A stretch of 64,000 nucleotides of DNA from Terrirhizobium terrae. GTDB taxonomy: Bacteria; Pseudomonadota; Alphaproteobacteria; Rhizobiales; Rhizobiaceae. Where the stretch lies: NCBI RefSeq assembly GCF_030323265.1, contig NZ_CP104992.1, positions 2,145,501-2,209,500 of the forward strand, written 5' to 3'. Below, in pieces: positions 43,336 to 53,023 of this stretch. Under the pieces are notes generated by a model, which had not been told where the DNA came from, did no database searches, and saw only the letters and a list, made by a program, of their open reading frames with translations. How positions within the stretch are numbered: the stretch's first letter is position 1; each line of letters begins with the position of its first letter. Position numbers and translations under genes: made by a program.

Positions 43336-45210
43336 TCAGAGCTCGCCGGAAATCTCCCGCCGGCGACGGTCCAGCTCTTCCGTGTAGCGGCGTAGCGTAT
43401 GGCTTTCGGAAAGCTGACCCACCACCTTGCGCTCGATCTGGTTGTTGACGACGGCCAGCGCTTCGGCCTCCGTCTTGTCGAAGATCGCCGCCGCCTGCTT
43501 GGCGTTCATGCTTCTGAGCAACACGTCGCTCTTGTAGCGGATGAAGGAGGAAAGCTCGGGCTTCTCTTCGCCGTCCTGGGTCGGCGCGGCATAGACGTCG
43601 GGCGTCAAGATCATCCCGACATATTTGTCGTTCTCGTCCACCACGATCACCCGCTGGGAGGAGCCGAGCGGAAAATCCTTGCGGAACTCGTCGAGCGACA
43701 GGCTGGCCTTGGCCGTCTTCACGTCGGCACGCATCAGCTTCTCGACCGTCAGGTTGCGTATCCACCCGATGTCATGGGCACTCCTGATACTTTCGCCGCG
43801 CAGGTGAAAACGCCATGTGGCGAAGGAGTAGCCGAACGTGGTTCTAACGACGACCGAGGATGTGATGACGGCAGCGAGCGCAAGTGCCGTGATCGGAAAG
43901 TCGCCGGTCACTTCCAGCGCCAGAAAAGTCATCGTCAGCGGTCCGCCGATGACGGCAACCGCCATCGCGCTCATACCCACCACGGCGTAAATGACCGGCG
44001 TCAGCGTCGCATGGGTAAAGAGATAGGGCGTCGAATAGGCAAACAGCTTGCCGATCAGTGCACCGAGAAACAGCGAGGCGAAGAACAGGCCACCGCGGAA
44101 GCCGGCGCCGATCGAGATGGCGGAAGCCAGCGACTTGATCAGCAGCAGGCCCACCAGCGCGCCGATTGCCATCTTCTCGTTCAGGCTCGCATGCAGCGCG
44201 CCGTGTCCCGCCGACAGAACCTGATGATCGACGAGCGCAAGCAGGCCCACCACGACACCGCCGAGTGCGGGCCGGAAGATCGGCGAGATCGAGCTTTTGC
44301 GCGCCAGCTCTTCCACTTGGGCGACGCCCTGCATGAGCAGAATGCCGCCGCCCGCACAGACCACGCCCAGCACCACGGCCGGCAGATAGTCGGCGGGCAC
44401 CACGGCGCCGATTTCGCCGATATCGATCATGAACTCGTCGCCGACGAAGAGCCGGGTCACGAAGGTCGCAGCCAGCGCCGAGACGACGACCGGAGCCAGG
44501 CTGACGATCGTATAGGTACCGATGATCAGCTCGAAGGCGTAGAAGGCGCCGGTCAGCGGCGCGTTGAAGGCTGAGGCGATGGCGCCCGCAGCACCGCAGC
44601 CGAGCAGCACGCGGAGGTCCTGCCGGCGCAGCTTCAACAGAAAGCCGAGCTTCGATGCGATGCCGGCTGAAAGCTGCGTATAACCGGCTTCCAGCCCGAC
44701 GGAGGCGCCAAAACCGTTGGAGATCAGGTTCTGAACCGCGACCACGATACTGTCGGTCAGCGACAGCCGTCCTCCATGCAAAGCGTTCGCCTCGATCGGG
44801 TCGACCATCGGCTTCTTGCGCCACTTGCGCAGGATCAGGAACAGGATGCCCATGATCACGCCGCCGGCAGCCGGCGCCCAGATCACGATTTCAGGGTTGA
44901 GCCCCGGTGTCGCGCTCAGTCTCTCATGCCGTCCTATCCCATAGACCAGCATCTGGATGGCATGGGCAATGAAGCTCATCCCCGCCACCGCCAGGCCAGC
45001 CAGAATGCCGACGACGGCCGCGATCAGGATAAGGCCGAACTCGCTGCGGCGGATGAGAACGCGCAGCTGCGGGGGATCGAGCAGGACGCGGAAATTGGGC
45101 AGTCGGGCGATAAGGCGTTGCAGCATGGCCGTCATGTGGGTTTTCGACGTTTCCTGCAAACTAGGGCGTCGTTCCTCGATAGGAAGCTGTTCCGGCTCCT
45201 GGTCGGTCAT
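43336..45210 (-). CDS. ClC-family chloride channel/antiporter with CBS domains
   Basis: 624 residues. The ClC core spans about 55-455 with selectivity segments GFGASVGLEAGYTQL, GAAGAIASAFNAPLTGAFYAFE and GAGFRGGLFFASLFLGA. Two C-terminal CBS units follow (VEKLMRADVKTAKASLSLDEF..., SDVLLRSMNAKQAAAIFDKTEAEALAVV) that usually bind nucleotides. The usual GREGP is replaced by GLEAG, so ion preference may differ. Starts 5 bases after the TIGR02186 stop, making a three-gene cluster with TSUP. Confidence 0.93.
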   Translation of the reverse strand: MTDQEPEQLPIEERRPSLQETSKTHMTAMLQRLIARLPNFRVLLDPPQLRVLIRRSEFGLILIAAVVGILAGLAVAGMSFIAHAIQMLVYGIGRHERLSATPGLNPEIVIWAPAAGGVIMGILFLILRKWRKKPMVDPIEANALHGGRLSLTDSIVVAVQNLISNGFGASVGLEAGYTQLSAGIASKLGFLLKLRRQDLRVLLGCGAAGAIASAFNAPLTGAFYAFELIIGTYTIVSLAPVVVSALAATFVTRLFVGDEFMIDIGEIGAVVPADYLPAVVLGVVCAGGGILLMQGVAQVEELARKSSISPIFRPALGGVVVGLLALVDHQVLSAGHGALHASLNEKMAIGALVGLLLIKSLASAISIGAGFRGGLFFASLFLGALIGKLFAYSTPYLFTHATLTPVIYAVVGMSAMAVAVIGGPLTMTFLALEVTGDFPITALALAAVITSSVVVRTTFGYSFATWRFHLRGESIRSAHDIGWIRNLTVEKLMRADVKTAKASLSLDEFRKDFPLGSSQRVIVVDENDKYVGMILTPDVYAAPTQDGEEKPELSSFIRYKSDVLLRSMNAKQAAAIFDKTEAEALAVVNNQIERKVVGQLSESHTLRRYTEELDRRRREISGEL

Positions 45211-45215
45211 GCAGT

Positions 45216-46015
45216 TTAATCCTTGCGGAAGACGAGGCTCGCACCCCAGCCGGTCAGCATGGCGATCAGCACGCAGAGCGCGCCATAGGCGAGCGGCTTG
45301 TCATGGGCCGCATCGGTGATCGCCTGTTCGAGGCCGGTTTTCACCACCCGCAGCGGAATTTCCCGCTGTGTCACCTGCGTGCCGCCCTTGAACAGGTAGG
45401 CGCGGACGATGTGAACGCCGTCCGGCACGTTGGCCGGCAGGCGCAGGGAGGCGCGAAACAGGCTGGAGGAGACGAAGCGCACACCGCTCGTCTCCTCTGG
45501 TAAAGCCCGCCGGCAAGCTTGAGGCGCCGATAGGCTTCGCGGAATTCCGAAAGCTGCCCGACGTCGCGGATATAGCCGGTCGGATTGAGCGGCAGATGCT
45601 CGATGCCGACGCCGATATTGTCGAGCGCGGTCAGCTGCGTCTCGGCGTCGAGCTGGCGCGTGCTGGCAATCGAATAGCTTTCCGGCACCTGCTCGAAGGT
45701 CATGGATTCGGTATTGACCCAGATGCCGAGCACGCGTTCCTTGCGGCGCACGGTGGCATAGTCGCGCGGTCCCTCCAGCGTGACGATGATGTCGTACTGC
45801 CCGATCGCGAGCAGCAGATCATCGGCATTGGTGATTGCGCCGAATACGGTCAGGTCCGCGCCACGGAAATCGGAGGTGATGGCGATCTCGTTGGAGGAGA
45901 CGCCGATGTCGAGGCCCTCTTCGGCGGTAGAGGCCTCGCCGATCGGCAGCTGCGCGAAGCTCACGCCAGTCGGTGCGAGCAGAAGGAGTGAGAGGAGGGC
46001 GAGCCGCTTCATCAT
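45216..46015 (-). pseudogene. TIGR02186 family transmembrane protein, apparent frameshift
   Basis: Signal peptide (MMKRLALLSLLLLAPTGVSFA), a soluble part (IGVSSNEIAITSDFRGADLTVFGAI, YDIIVTLEGPRDYATVRRKERVLGIWVN) and, in another frame, the rest ending with a C-terminal helix (YGALCVLIAMLTGWGASLVFRKD). The switch is at 45494-45498; one added base restores a 266-residue protein typical of TIGR02186, a family nearly always next to TSUP sulfite/sulfonate exporters in alphaproteobacteria. Start ATG overlaps the TSUP stop by one base. Likely a sequencing indel. Confidence 0.87.
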
Positions 46016-46955
46016 CAGTAGGAGAGCCCCCGACGGCGACGGAATAGAGATCCTGCGGACGGATGAACAGCCCGACCGCAAGGCGGATGCCGACGGCGAG
46101 AACCAGCAGCGCCAGGAGCGCGCGCAGCTGTTCGCCGCGCAGCTTCTGCCCGACGCGCACGCCATATTGTGCCCCGATCACGCCGGCCACCATCAGGATG
46201 AAGGCAAGCACGATATCGACCGAATAGTTGGTCGCGGCCTGCACCATGGTCGTATACGCGGTGACGAAGATGATCTGGAACAGCGAGGTCCCGACGACGA
46301 CATTGGTCGGGATGCGCAACAGGTAGATCATGGCCGGAACCATGATGAAGCCGCCGCCGACGCCCATGATCGAGGTCAGGATACCGATGAAGAAACCGAG
46401 CATGACGACCGGGATCGCCGAGAGATAGATCTTCGATTTCTTGAACCGCATCTTGAGCGGCAGCCGGTGCACCCAATTGTGCTGGCCGGGCCGCTTCAGG
46501 GGCAGAGGCTGGTTCAGCTTGGCCTTGCGCATGGCGCGCACGCTTTCCTGCAGCATCAGCACGCCGATCGTGGTGAGCAGCACGACGTAGAGAAGCGAGA
46601 TGAACAGGTCGAGCTGGCCTATGCTTCTCAGCCACGAGAAGATCCATACGCCGACGGTCGCCCCGACAAGGCCGCCGATCAAAAGGATCGTTCCGAGCTT
46701 CATGTCCAGCGTGCCACGCCGGAAATGGGTGATGGCGCCCGACACCGAGGAAGCGACGACCTGGTTCGCCCCGGTGGCGACGGCCACGACCGGCGGAATG
46801 TTGTAGAAGATCAAAAGCGGCGTGATCAGGAACCCGCCGCCGACGCCGAACATGCCGGAGAGAAAACCGACAGCCGCGCCCATGCCGAGAATGATGAAAA
46901 TATTCACCGACAGCTCTGCTATGGGCAGGTACACAGTCACGGTTGACCCCGACAA
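46015..46955 (-). pseudogene. TSUP (TauE/SafE) family exporter, frameshift near the C-terminus
   Basis: Eight-helix TauE/SafE permease with GMFGVGGGFLITPLLIF and MGVGGGFIMVPAMIYLL repeats, handling sulfite, sulfoacetate or related anions. As written, the frame runs past the expected end (DLYSVAVGGSPTDDEA...). One extra base in the plus-strand CCCCC at 46027-46031 gives the ending GGLSY and a stop overlapping the TIGR02186 start, 313 residues in all. Only the last residues are affected, so function may be intact even if the deletion is real. Confidence 0.88.
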
Positions 46956-47415
46956 GGCGAAATGGCGGATCCCCCGCTTTTGAGGCGTTCCGCGTGAATG
47001 GCAGCAGATGTTCTCACATGCCCGGTGAACAAGGCATGAAGATGATTATCCTCATGCGCTCCCATGATCGCTCAAGTCAAACCGCTCAGAGCGGGGAATG
47101 ACACCGCAAGCCTTTGATTTGATCGTTTTCTTCGCTGCGTGGCGAATATGCCTCGTCACCGCAATCCCGGTCGGTTGAGTCGAGATTTGTATCAGGCTGC
47201 GTATCTGTCGCAACGCCAGCTTGTCGCCCGCTGGCTGCAATTCCGCGCGGCATCCGGCGGGGTATCTGAAGGCACGCCGCTAAATGGGAAGCCCTCAATC
47301 CTATTGATTTTCTTGTCTGCTAAGTCATCGCATGGATTGTAGTTTTTCGCGGCCGGTCTATTTCATTGCCATTGGGGTGATTTGCTTTACCCCGGCCAGA
47401 GAGGAGATCAAGAAG
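46956..47415. other. Intergenic, no gene seen
   Basis: 460 bases between the TSUP gene start and a small secreted protein. Short open frames have no ribosome-binding sites. A GGGGT/ACCCC hairpin lies at about 47,375-47,395, just before the GAGGAG of the downstream gene. Confidence 0.5.
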
Positions 47416-47760
47416 ATGGCCAGGTTTTCAAGCCGCGGTCTGACAGTCGCGCTCACGCTGTTTGCGACCCTTGCAGGTGTCGCGCCCACGGCGCAGGCCC
47501 AGAGCATCGAGCTCTACCTGAATGACGGACGCCGCCCGCCGCCGCGCTACTATGATGCCCAGGATCGTTATGACCGCCGGCCGCCCCGCCGCGGCTGCTC
47601 GCCGCGCCGCGCACTCGAAGTCGCGGATTATTTCGGCATGCGTCGCGCGCGTATCGTGGATATGTCTGAGCGGCGCGTCATTGTCGCCGGTATCGGCAAA
47701 CGCGGAGAACGCACTAAGCTGGTGCTGGCTAATAACCGCGAGTGCGACCGTCTCAACTAG
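47416..47760 (+). CDS. Small basic secreted protein
   Basis: 114 residues. Signal peptide to about residue 28 (LTVALTLFATLAGVAPTAQAQ). The mature part is rich in Arg/Pro/Tyr (RRPPPRYYDAQDRYDRRPPRRG) then VADYFGMRRARIVDMSERRVIVAGIGKRGERTKLVLANNREC. Rhizobial family of unknown role. GAGGAG 10 bases upstream of ATG 47416. Its TAG stop is the first base triplet of a RIME1-like element. Confidence 0.83.
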   Translation: MARFSSRGLTVALTLFATLAGVAPTAQAQSIELYLNDGRRPPPRYYDAQDRYDRRPPRRGCSPRRALEVADYFGMRRARIVDMSERRVIVAGIGKRGERTKLVLANNRECDRLN

Positions 47761-47861
47761 AGCAATTCCAGCAAAACCGGAAACCGGTTTTGCGTCCGGA
47801 ATTGCGTAGAAACATAAAGGGAGAGCAGTTTCGCGTTTCGAAGAAAGGCGGAAATGCTCTA
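47758..47861. repeat. RIME1-like intergenic element, copy B
   Basis: 104 bases from TAGAGC to GCTCTA, with palindromes GCAATTCC...GGAATTGC and AAACCGG/CCGGTTT, then the shared TTTCGCGTTTCGAAGAAA block. Same length and order as copy A at 40,814. Supplies the stop codon of the preceding gene. Confidence 0.8.
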
Positions 47862-47893
47862 GGCGATGTTGAAAGACAGCATTTCTGGCGCGG

Positions 47894-50800
47894 TTAGCTG
47901 TTCCGCGCCAGAAGTTCGCGTACCAGGGCGTCATTCACCTTGCCGGTCGGCTCTTGGCCGATCGAGCTCTGGAAGGCCTTGATCGCGGCAACGGTCCTGG
48001 CGCCCATCTTGCCGTCAGGCGTCCCGGCGTCGAAGCCGTTGCGGTTGAGAATTGCCTGGATGTTGCGGATCGCTTTCGTCATGTCGACGGAAGCGGTCGT
48101 CACGCCCTTGCCGTTGGCCCATTCATCCGGCAGGTTTACCGAATTGGCCTTCGGGTCGAGCGGCATCGCTTTCCAGGCATCCAGCTTGGCGCGGGCGCTG
48201 TCCAGCTGTTCCTTGCGCATGGCCTTGGCCACTTCGTCGCGCTTCTCGGCGGCATCCTTGTCGCCGCCGTTTGCGGCAGCACCGAACCACTTGTAGCTCT
48301 CTTCCAGGTCCTGCTTCACACCGTTGCCGCGGGCATAGAGGATCGCCAGATTGAACTGGCTGTCGACGACACCGTGATTGGCCGCATTGCGGAACCACTC
48401 GACGGCTGCGGCATAGTCGGGCTTTCCGGTGACGCCGGAGGCGTAGAGGACGGCGAGGTTGTGCATTGCGCTGGAATTGCCGGCTTCGGCTGCAAGCCGG
48501 TAGTAGGAGAGCGCCTCGTCGATGTTGCGGACGACGCCGGTTCCCTTTTCCAGAATGTTGCCCAGACGGTATTGCGCCGGTGGAAGGCCGCGGTCGGCGG
48601 CTAGGCGATACCATTTGGATGCTTCCGACGGATCGGCCTTCACGCCGCGGCCGTCGCTGAAGCGGGCACCGACCTCGAACAGCGCATTGGCATCACCGCT
48701 GGATGCGGCATCTGCAAGTGATTTCGGCTCGATCCCGGCCGGCACGATGATCTCGGCCGATGCCGTCGCGGCAGGCTGTTCGGCTGAAGGGGTGACCGTG
48801 GGGTCCGCCTGTGGCCTCGTCGGCTCCGGCATCTCTGCCAGGCTCTCGGGAATTGCGCCATCCGGGTTGGTGGTATCGGCGGCGGTGTCATTGACGGCAC
48901 CGTCCACGCCATTTCCGTCAGCTGCCATATCGCTTGCGGCATCCGGCGGCGTCTGTACCTCCGGCAATGGCGGCTGATCGGTCGCCATATCGGTGGTCGT
49001 GCCGTCGGACGCCGTCGCTGGTGCAGCTTCCGATTCTTCCGGCTGTTGTGCAGTCTGCTGTACGGGCGCCTCGACTGCCGCCATTTGCGGCTCCGAGCTG
49101 CCCGTCACCGTCTTGATCAGCGGCATGGCCATCAGCGCCAGAAGCACGGCGCCGACCGCCATCAGGATAGGCCGGCGGTGCTGCGAGAAGGCGGACTGGC
49201 TCTTGACGGCCTTGACGGCACCGGCCTTCGCCTTGCCCTTGACGTCGGCCTTCGGCAGCGAGCCGAGCTGCGAGGGATCGGCTTCCTGTGCGGCGGCCTT
49301 CGCAGCGCGGCGGGCGGCCGCGATATAGTCGGCGCGCTCGCCGCTCTTCTCGCGGTCGAACTCACCGGCCGCCTGGCTGGCGCGAACCTTCTCGAGGATC
49401 TTTTTCACGTCCGGTGCGCCGGAGCCTGGCTCCAGCAGGTCGTTTTCACGCTCCGGTGGCAGGACATCACCCAGCTCTGCCGATGGGTCGATGGAGGGGC
49501 GGGTTCCACGACGGTACGGGCGACGGGCGCCGTCTCCGGCTTGGCCCCGGAACGGAAGCGCCGGGTCAGGCCGCTGAGCAGGCCGCTTTTCGCCGGTGCC
49601 TGTTCGTCTTCGCTTTCGATTTCGACCGGTTCGGCGCGCGCCGGAATGTGGTCGGAGAGGGTCGAGGAGATTGCGCTGCTGTCGCGCAGCTTGGCGTCGG
49701 CCTGGGCGGTATTCATGCCGGCAAGTTCTTCGACGAGCTCGACGGAGAGCGCCGGCGCCATGGCCGGGTCGGCAGCCGCGACGGCCTGCTGGCGCGCCGG
49801 TGCTGCGGAGGCGAACATTTGCTGGCGAGGCGCTTCTTCGGCATGGGGCGCGCGGGCGCTGCCGCCGCTGATCTGGCCTTCCAGCTTGTCCAGCCGCTCG
49901 GCGATCTGGACCAGCGTTCCGTGCAGGGCCTCGAAAGTCTGGTGGGTGCGGTTGTCGGAATTGCGCGCCAGGTCCTCCAGGTGCTTCAGGTCCTCGGCCA
50001 GTCCCGAGAGCGCGGCAACGTCGGCGCCCGAGCCTGCCGTGCCGGCAACGAGGTTGCGGGAATAGGCTTCGATCACCGTCTCTGCGGCCTGGCGGGCGGC
50101 CTCGACGATGTATTCGTCATTGGTCGCCATATAGCCTTCGATCGCCGCCATGCGGTTGTCGAAATCCGGAGACCATGCCGGCGCGCTGCTCGGCTGGGAG
50201 ATCAGCGTGGAAAGATGGGCGATCTGCGCTTCCAGTCCGCGCAGCGCGTCGTCATTGCTCTGCGGCGCGGTCGAAGCCTCGTCGAGACGGGCAGCGATAT
50301 CGACAAGGCGTTCCTCGATCCGCCCGAAGGCCGCGTGGCTCTCCTCGGCGACCGGCTGCTGCTCCATCTCGTCGATGCGTCGCGCCAGATATTCCAGCCG
50401 CTCGCCCAGGCCGTGTTCGGTAAAGCTCGTATCGAGTGCGTCGATCTTGCGGGAAATATCGGAGAGATAGCCGGTCAGTTCTTCGTTCTGCCCGGCCGGC
50501 TGCAACTCGTGGATCAGCGCCGTCAGCTGCTCGATACGGTCTTCCAGCTTCGCGACGGCCTGCTCCTCGGCCAGTTCCTCGATCTTGCCGGCCAGAAGCT
50601 CGATGCGCAGTGAAAGCCCGTCTGTGGCCTTGGTGTCGGACGTCGCGCGGCCGATTTCCTCGACATGCTCCATCAATGCGCCGAGACGGCCTTCCAGCCG
50701 CTGCAGCGCGATATCGTCGAGTGCGGTGGACGCGGGTGCGCGGACATTGGCCGCAATCGCGCGGCTGATCTCGTCGAGACGCTGGTCCAGCATGCCGAAC

Positions 50801-51860
50801 TGCTCGCCGAGGTCCGCATCGCTCGGCTGCATGCGCGTGCCGAGCTTTTCCATCATGCCGGCAAGGCTGAGCAGCTTCTCTTCCAGCGCCCGGATCACAG
50901 GGCTGTCGGCCATCAGGCCAAGCTGGTTGCGGATCTCGTCGGTGCGATAGGCAAGTGCTACGATCTCTTCGCGAAGCGCCGAAGCGTCCGCTTCCTGGAT
51001 ACGCTCTTCCAGCCCCTGCCACTGGTTCTGCATCTGCTGCAGCGAGGTTTCGCGGGCAAGACCGTCCATGACGGCCCGCAATTCCTCGAACTCGGCGCGC
51101 AGGCCCGCCGCTTCCGGCGTCGCCTGCGTGGTCAACTGGTCGATGCCCTGGGCAAGCCGGGTCAGATCGGATTCGACGTTCGGCGACAGGCGATGATCCT
51201 CGGCCTGCATCTTGATCGCCCGTACTTCGTCCCTGAGCGCCTTCATCTCGCGGCCGAAGCCGTCGGAGAAATCACGCTTCAGGTCCTGACGCAGCCTGGC
51301 CAGCGCGTCGGTGAAATCCTGGATGCCCGATGCGGCGCCGGGGGCAGTACCTGGGGCAGCACCCGCATCACCGCGATGGGTCGCGTCGGAAAGACGGGCG
51401 GCAACCATGCGCTGGCGGGAAGGATCGGCAAGCGGTGCGGCACTGCGGCGGGTCTCGGCCTGCGGCATGCGCTCTTGTTTCGGTGCGGCCGGGCGTTCCG
51501 CCATGCGCGGCGTCGGCATGCGGGGTGCCTCGACATAGGTCTCTTTTGCGGGCGGCGGTGCCTGCATGCGCTGCGCGGCGTCTTCGAGCGCCCTTTGTCT
51601 CTCGCGGATTTCGGCCAGCACGCTGCGGGTCGTGCCGCCGCTATGCTGAGCGTGCTGAGCCGGGGGCAGGGGGCAGGGTTCGGAGCTGCAATGGGTGCTG
51701 GAGCCGGCGCGCCCACGGCGGCCCGTTCCTGGTAGGAGCTTCGGCCCGAACCGGCCATCAGCCCTTGGATGCGCGCTTCAAGTCCCTCGATGGTGCGGTT
51801 CAACGCATCCAGGGATGAGCGGTCGCCGTGACGCGGAGGTGCCGATCGTGATCCGTTCAT
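47894..51860 (-). pseudogene. podJ: PodJ-like polar localization factor, two apparent frameshifts
   Basis: Three consecutive open segments form one gene: start MNGSRSAPPRHGDRSSLDALNRTIEGLEARIQGL (51860), a 738-residue coiled-coil segment and a 504-residue C-terminal segment. Adding a base near 51662-51673 (G runs) and at 49496-49499 (GGGG) gives 1322 residues, with the reading frame continuing through PSAELGDVLPPERENDLLEPGSGAPDVKKILEKV. Layout: long cytoplasmic coiled coil, one helix (PILMAVGAVLLALMAMPLIK, about 895-915), periplasmic Sel1 repeats (about 1050-1215) and a C-terminal peptidoglycan-binding domain. PodJ proteins mark the new pole and control division and polar growth in rhizobia. 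Likely essential or important, so real double frameshifts are unlikely. Confidence 0.9.
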
Positions 51861-52195
51861 GTGCTCGCTCGCTTCGACGTTGGTCCTGCTGTTCCACTCT
51901 ATGAACTCTGACTCGGATTACATTCCGTAAGTAAGTTCGAATATAAGAAGAACCTTACGCAAGACTTGCCACTATGGCGGCTGCGGCTGCTTTACGGGGT
52001 AAATGCTTCGCGCCACCGGATTGCTCACTATGTCGGTAAACATGGTAAACAAGTCGTTAAGACGGGCGCGGATTTTAACTATTTTATAATTTGCTAATGT
52101 GAAAAATCAGCGGCTTGGGCCCTGACAGGTTAATGCGCGATGCCCGATATGGAACGCGGAGGGATCTCCGGCCGCTCAGTGATCGAACGATAAGG
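51861..52195. other. Intergenic region upstream of podJ
   Basis: 335 bases, AT-richer than the surroundings. Contains CGTAAG/CTTACG arms (about 51,927-51,957) and tandem GGTAAACA units near 52,040-52,056. Probably holds the podJ promoter; no gene seen. Confidence 0.5.
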
Positions 52196-52894
52196 CTAGC
52201 CGATCCGCAGTCCCATCTGCCCCAGAAGGTCGGCCGCCTGGTCGCGCGAGATCATCGCGCCCTTGAACAGCCGCGCATCGTTGAGCCGCAGACCGCCCAG
52301 ATCGGCGCCTCTCAGGTCGGCATTGGTAAAACGGCATCCCACCAGATTGGCGTCCCTGAGCGACGATTTCTGGAAGATCGCGTCGCGAAAATCGCAGTCG
52401 TGCAGATCCGCCTCGCTGAAGTCGATGCCTGTCAGCCGCGCCTTGCGGAACGAAAGCCCCGGCAGCTTGGCAAGCGCCATCATCGTATCCTCCAGCGCAA
52501 AGGTTATAGCCTTGACGTCGGAAAGATCCGCACCCGTCATCTTGCAGGAGCGGATCACTGCATGGGTGAGGGTGGCGCGCCGGAAGCTTGCGTTGTTGAA
52601 ATCGCTGCCGGCAAAACTTGCCTCGGTAAGGTCGGCATCGATGAAGCTCGCAAACGATCCGCGACAGGAAACGAACCGTGCGCCTTCCAGGTCGGCATCA
52701 TCGAACACCGCCCTCGTCAGGATGCAGCGCTCGAAGGTCGAGCCGGAAAGATCGAGACCGGAAAGGTCGCTCTCCTCCATCGGGCAGTCGAGAAATGCCA
52801 GGCGGTGCTCGGCAGCCAGATGCCGCTCCACCTCCGCCCGCTCCGGCGTCCGGCTTTCAAGCCTCACGATTGTACTGGAGCTACCGTCACCCAT
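52196..52894 (-). CDS. Pentapeptide-repeat protein
   Basis: 232 residues. Repeating A(D/N)LxX units run from about 40 to 215 (DLSGLDLSGSTFERC, ADLEGARF, ADLTEASFAGSDFNNASF, ADLRGADLGGLRLNDARLF), forming a right-handed quadrilateral beta helix. Qnr-like members mimic DNA and protect gyrase, but that role is not shown for this one. No signal peptide. Monocistronic. Confidence 0.92.
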   Translation of the reverse strand: MGDGSSSTIVRLESRTPERAEVERHLAAEHRLAFLDCPMEESDLSGLDLSGSTFERCILTRAVFDDADLEGARFVSCRGSFASFIDADLTEASFAGSDFNNASFRRATLTHAVIRSCKMTGADLSDVKAITFALEDTMMALAKLPGLSFRKARLTGIDFSEADLHDCDFRDAIFQKSSLRDANLVGCRFTNADLRGADLGGLRLNDARLFKGAMISRDQAADLLGQMGLRIG

Positions 52895-53023
52895 GTCGGA
52901 CCATCCTCGAACGCTGTCTTCCGACTAACACAGCGCACCATGGATGTTGATTGCATGGCGGAAAAAACCAGTAGAGAGGAAGCATAAATGCGGCCGCGCC
53001 AACAGGGAACGACTGGCCCAGCC

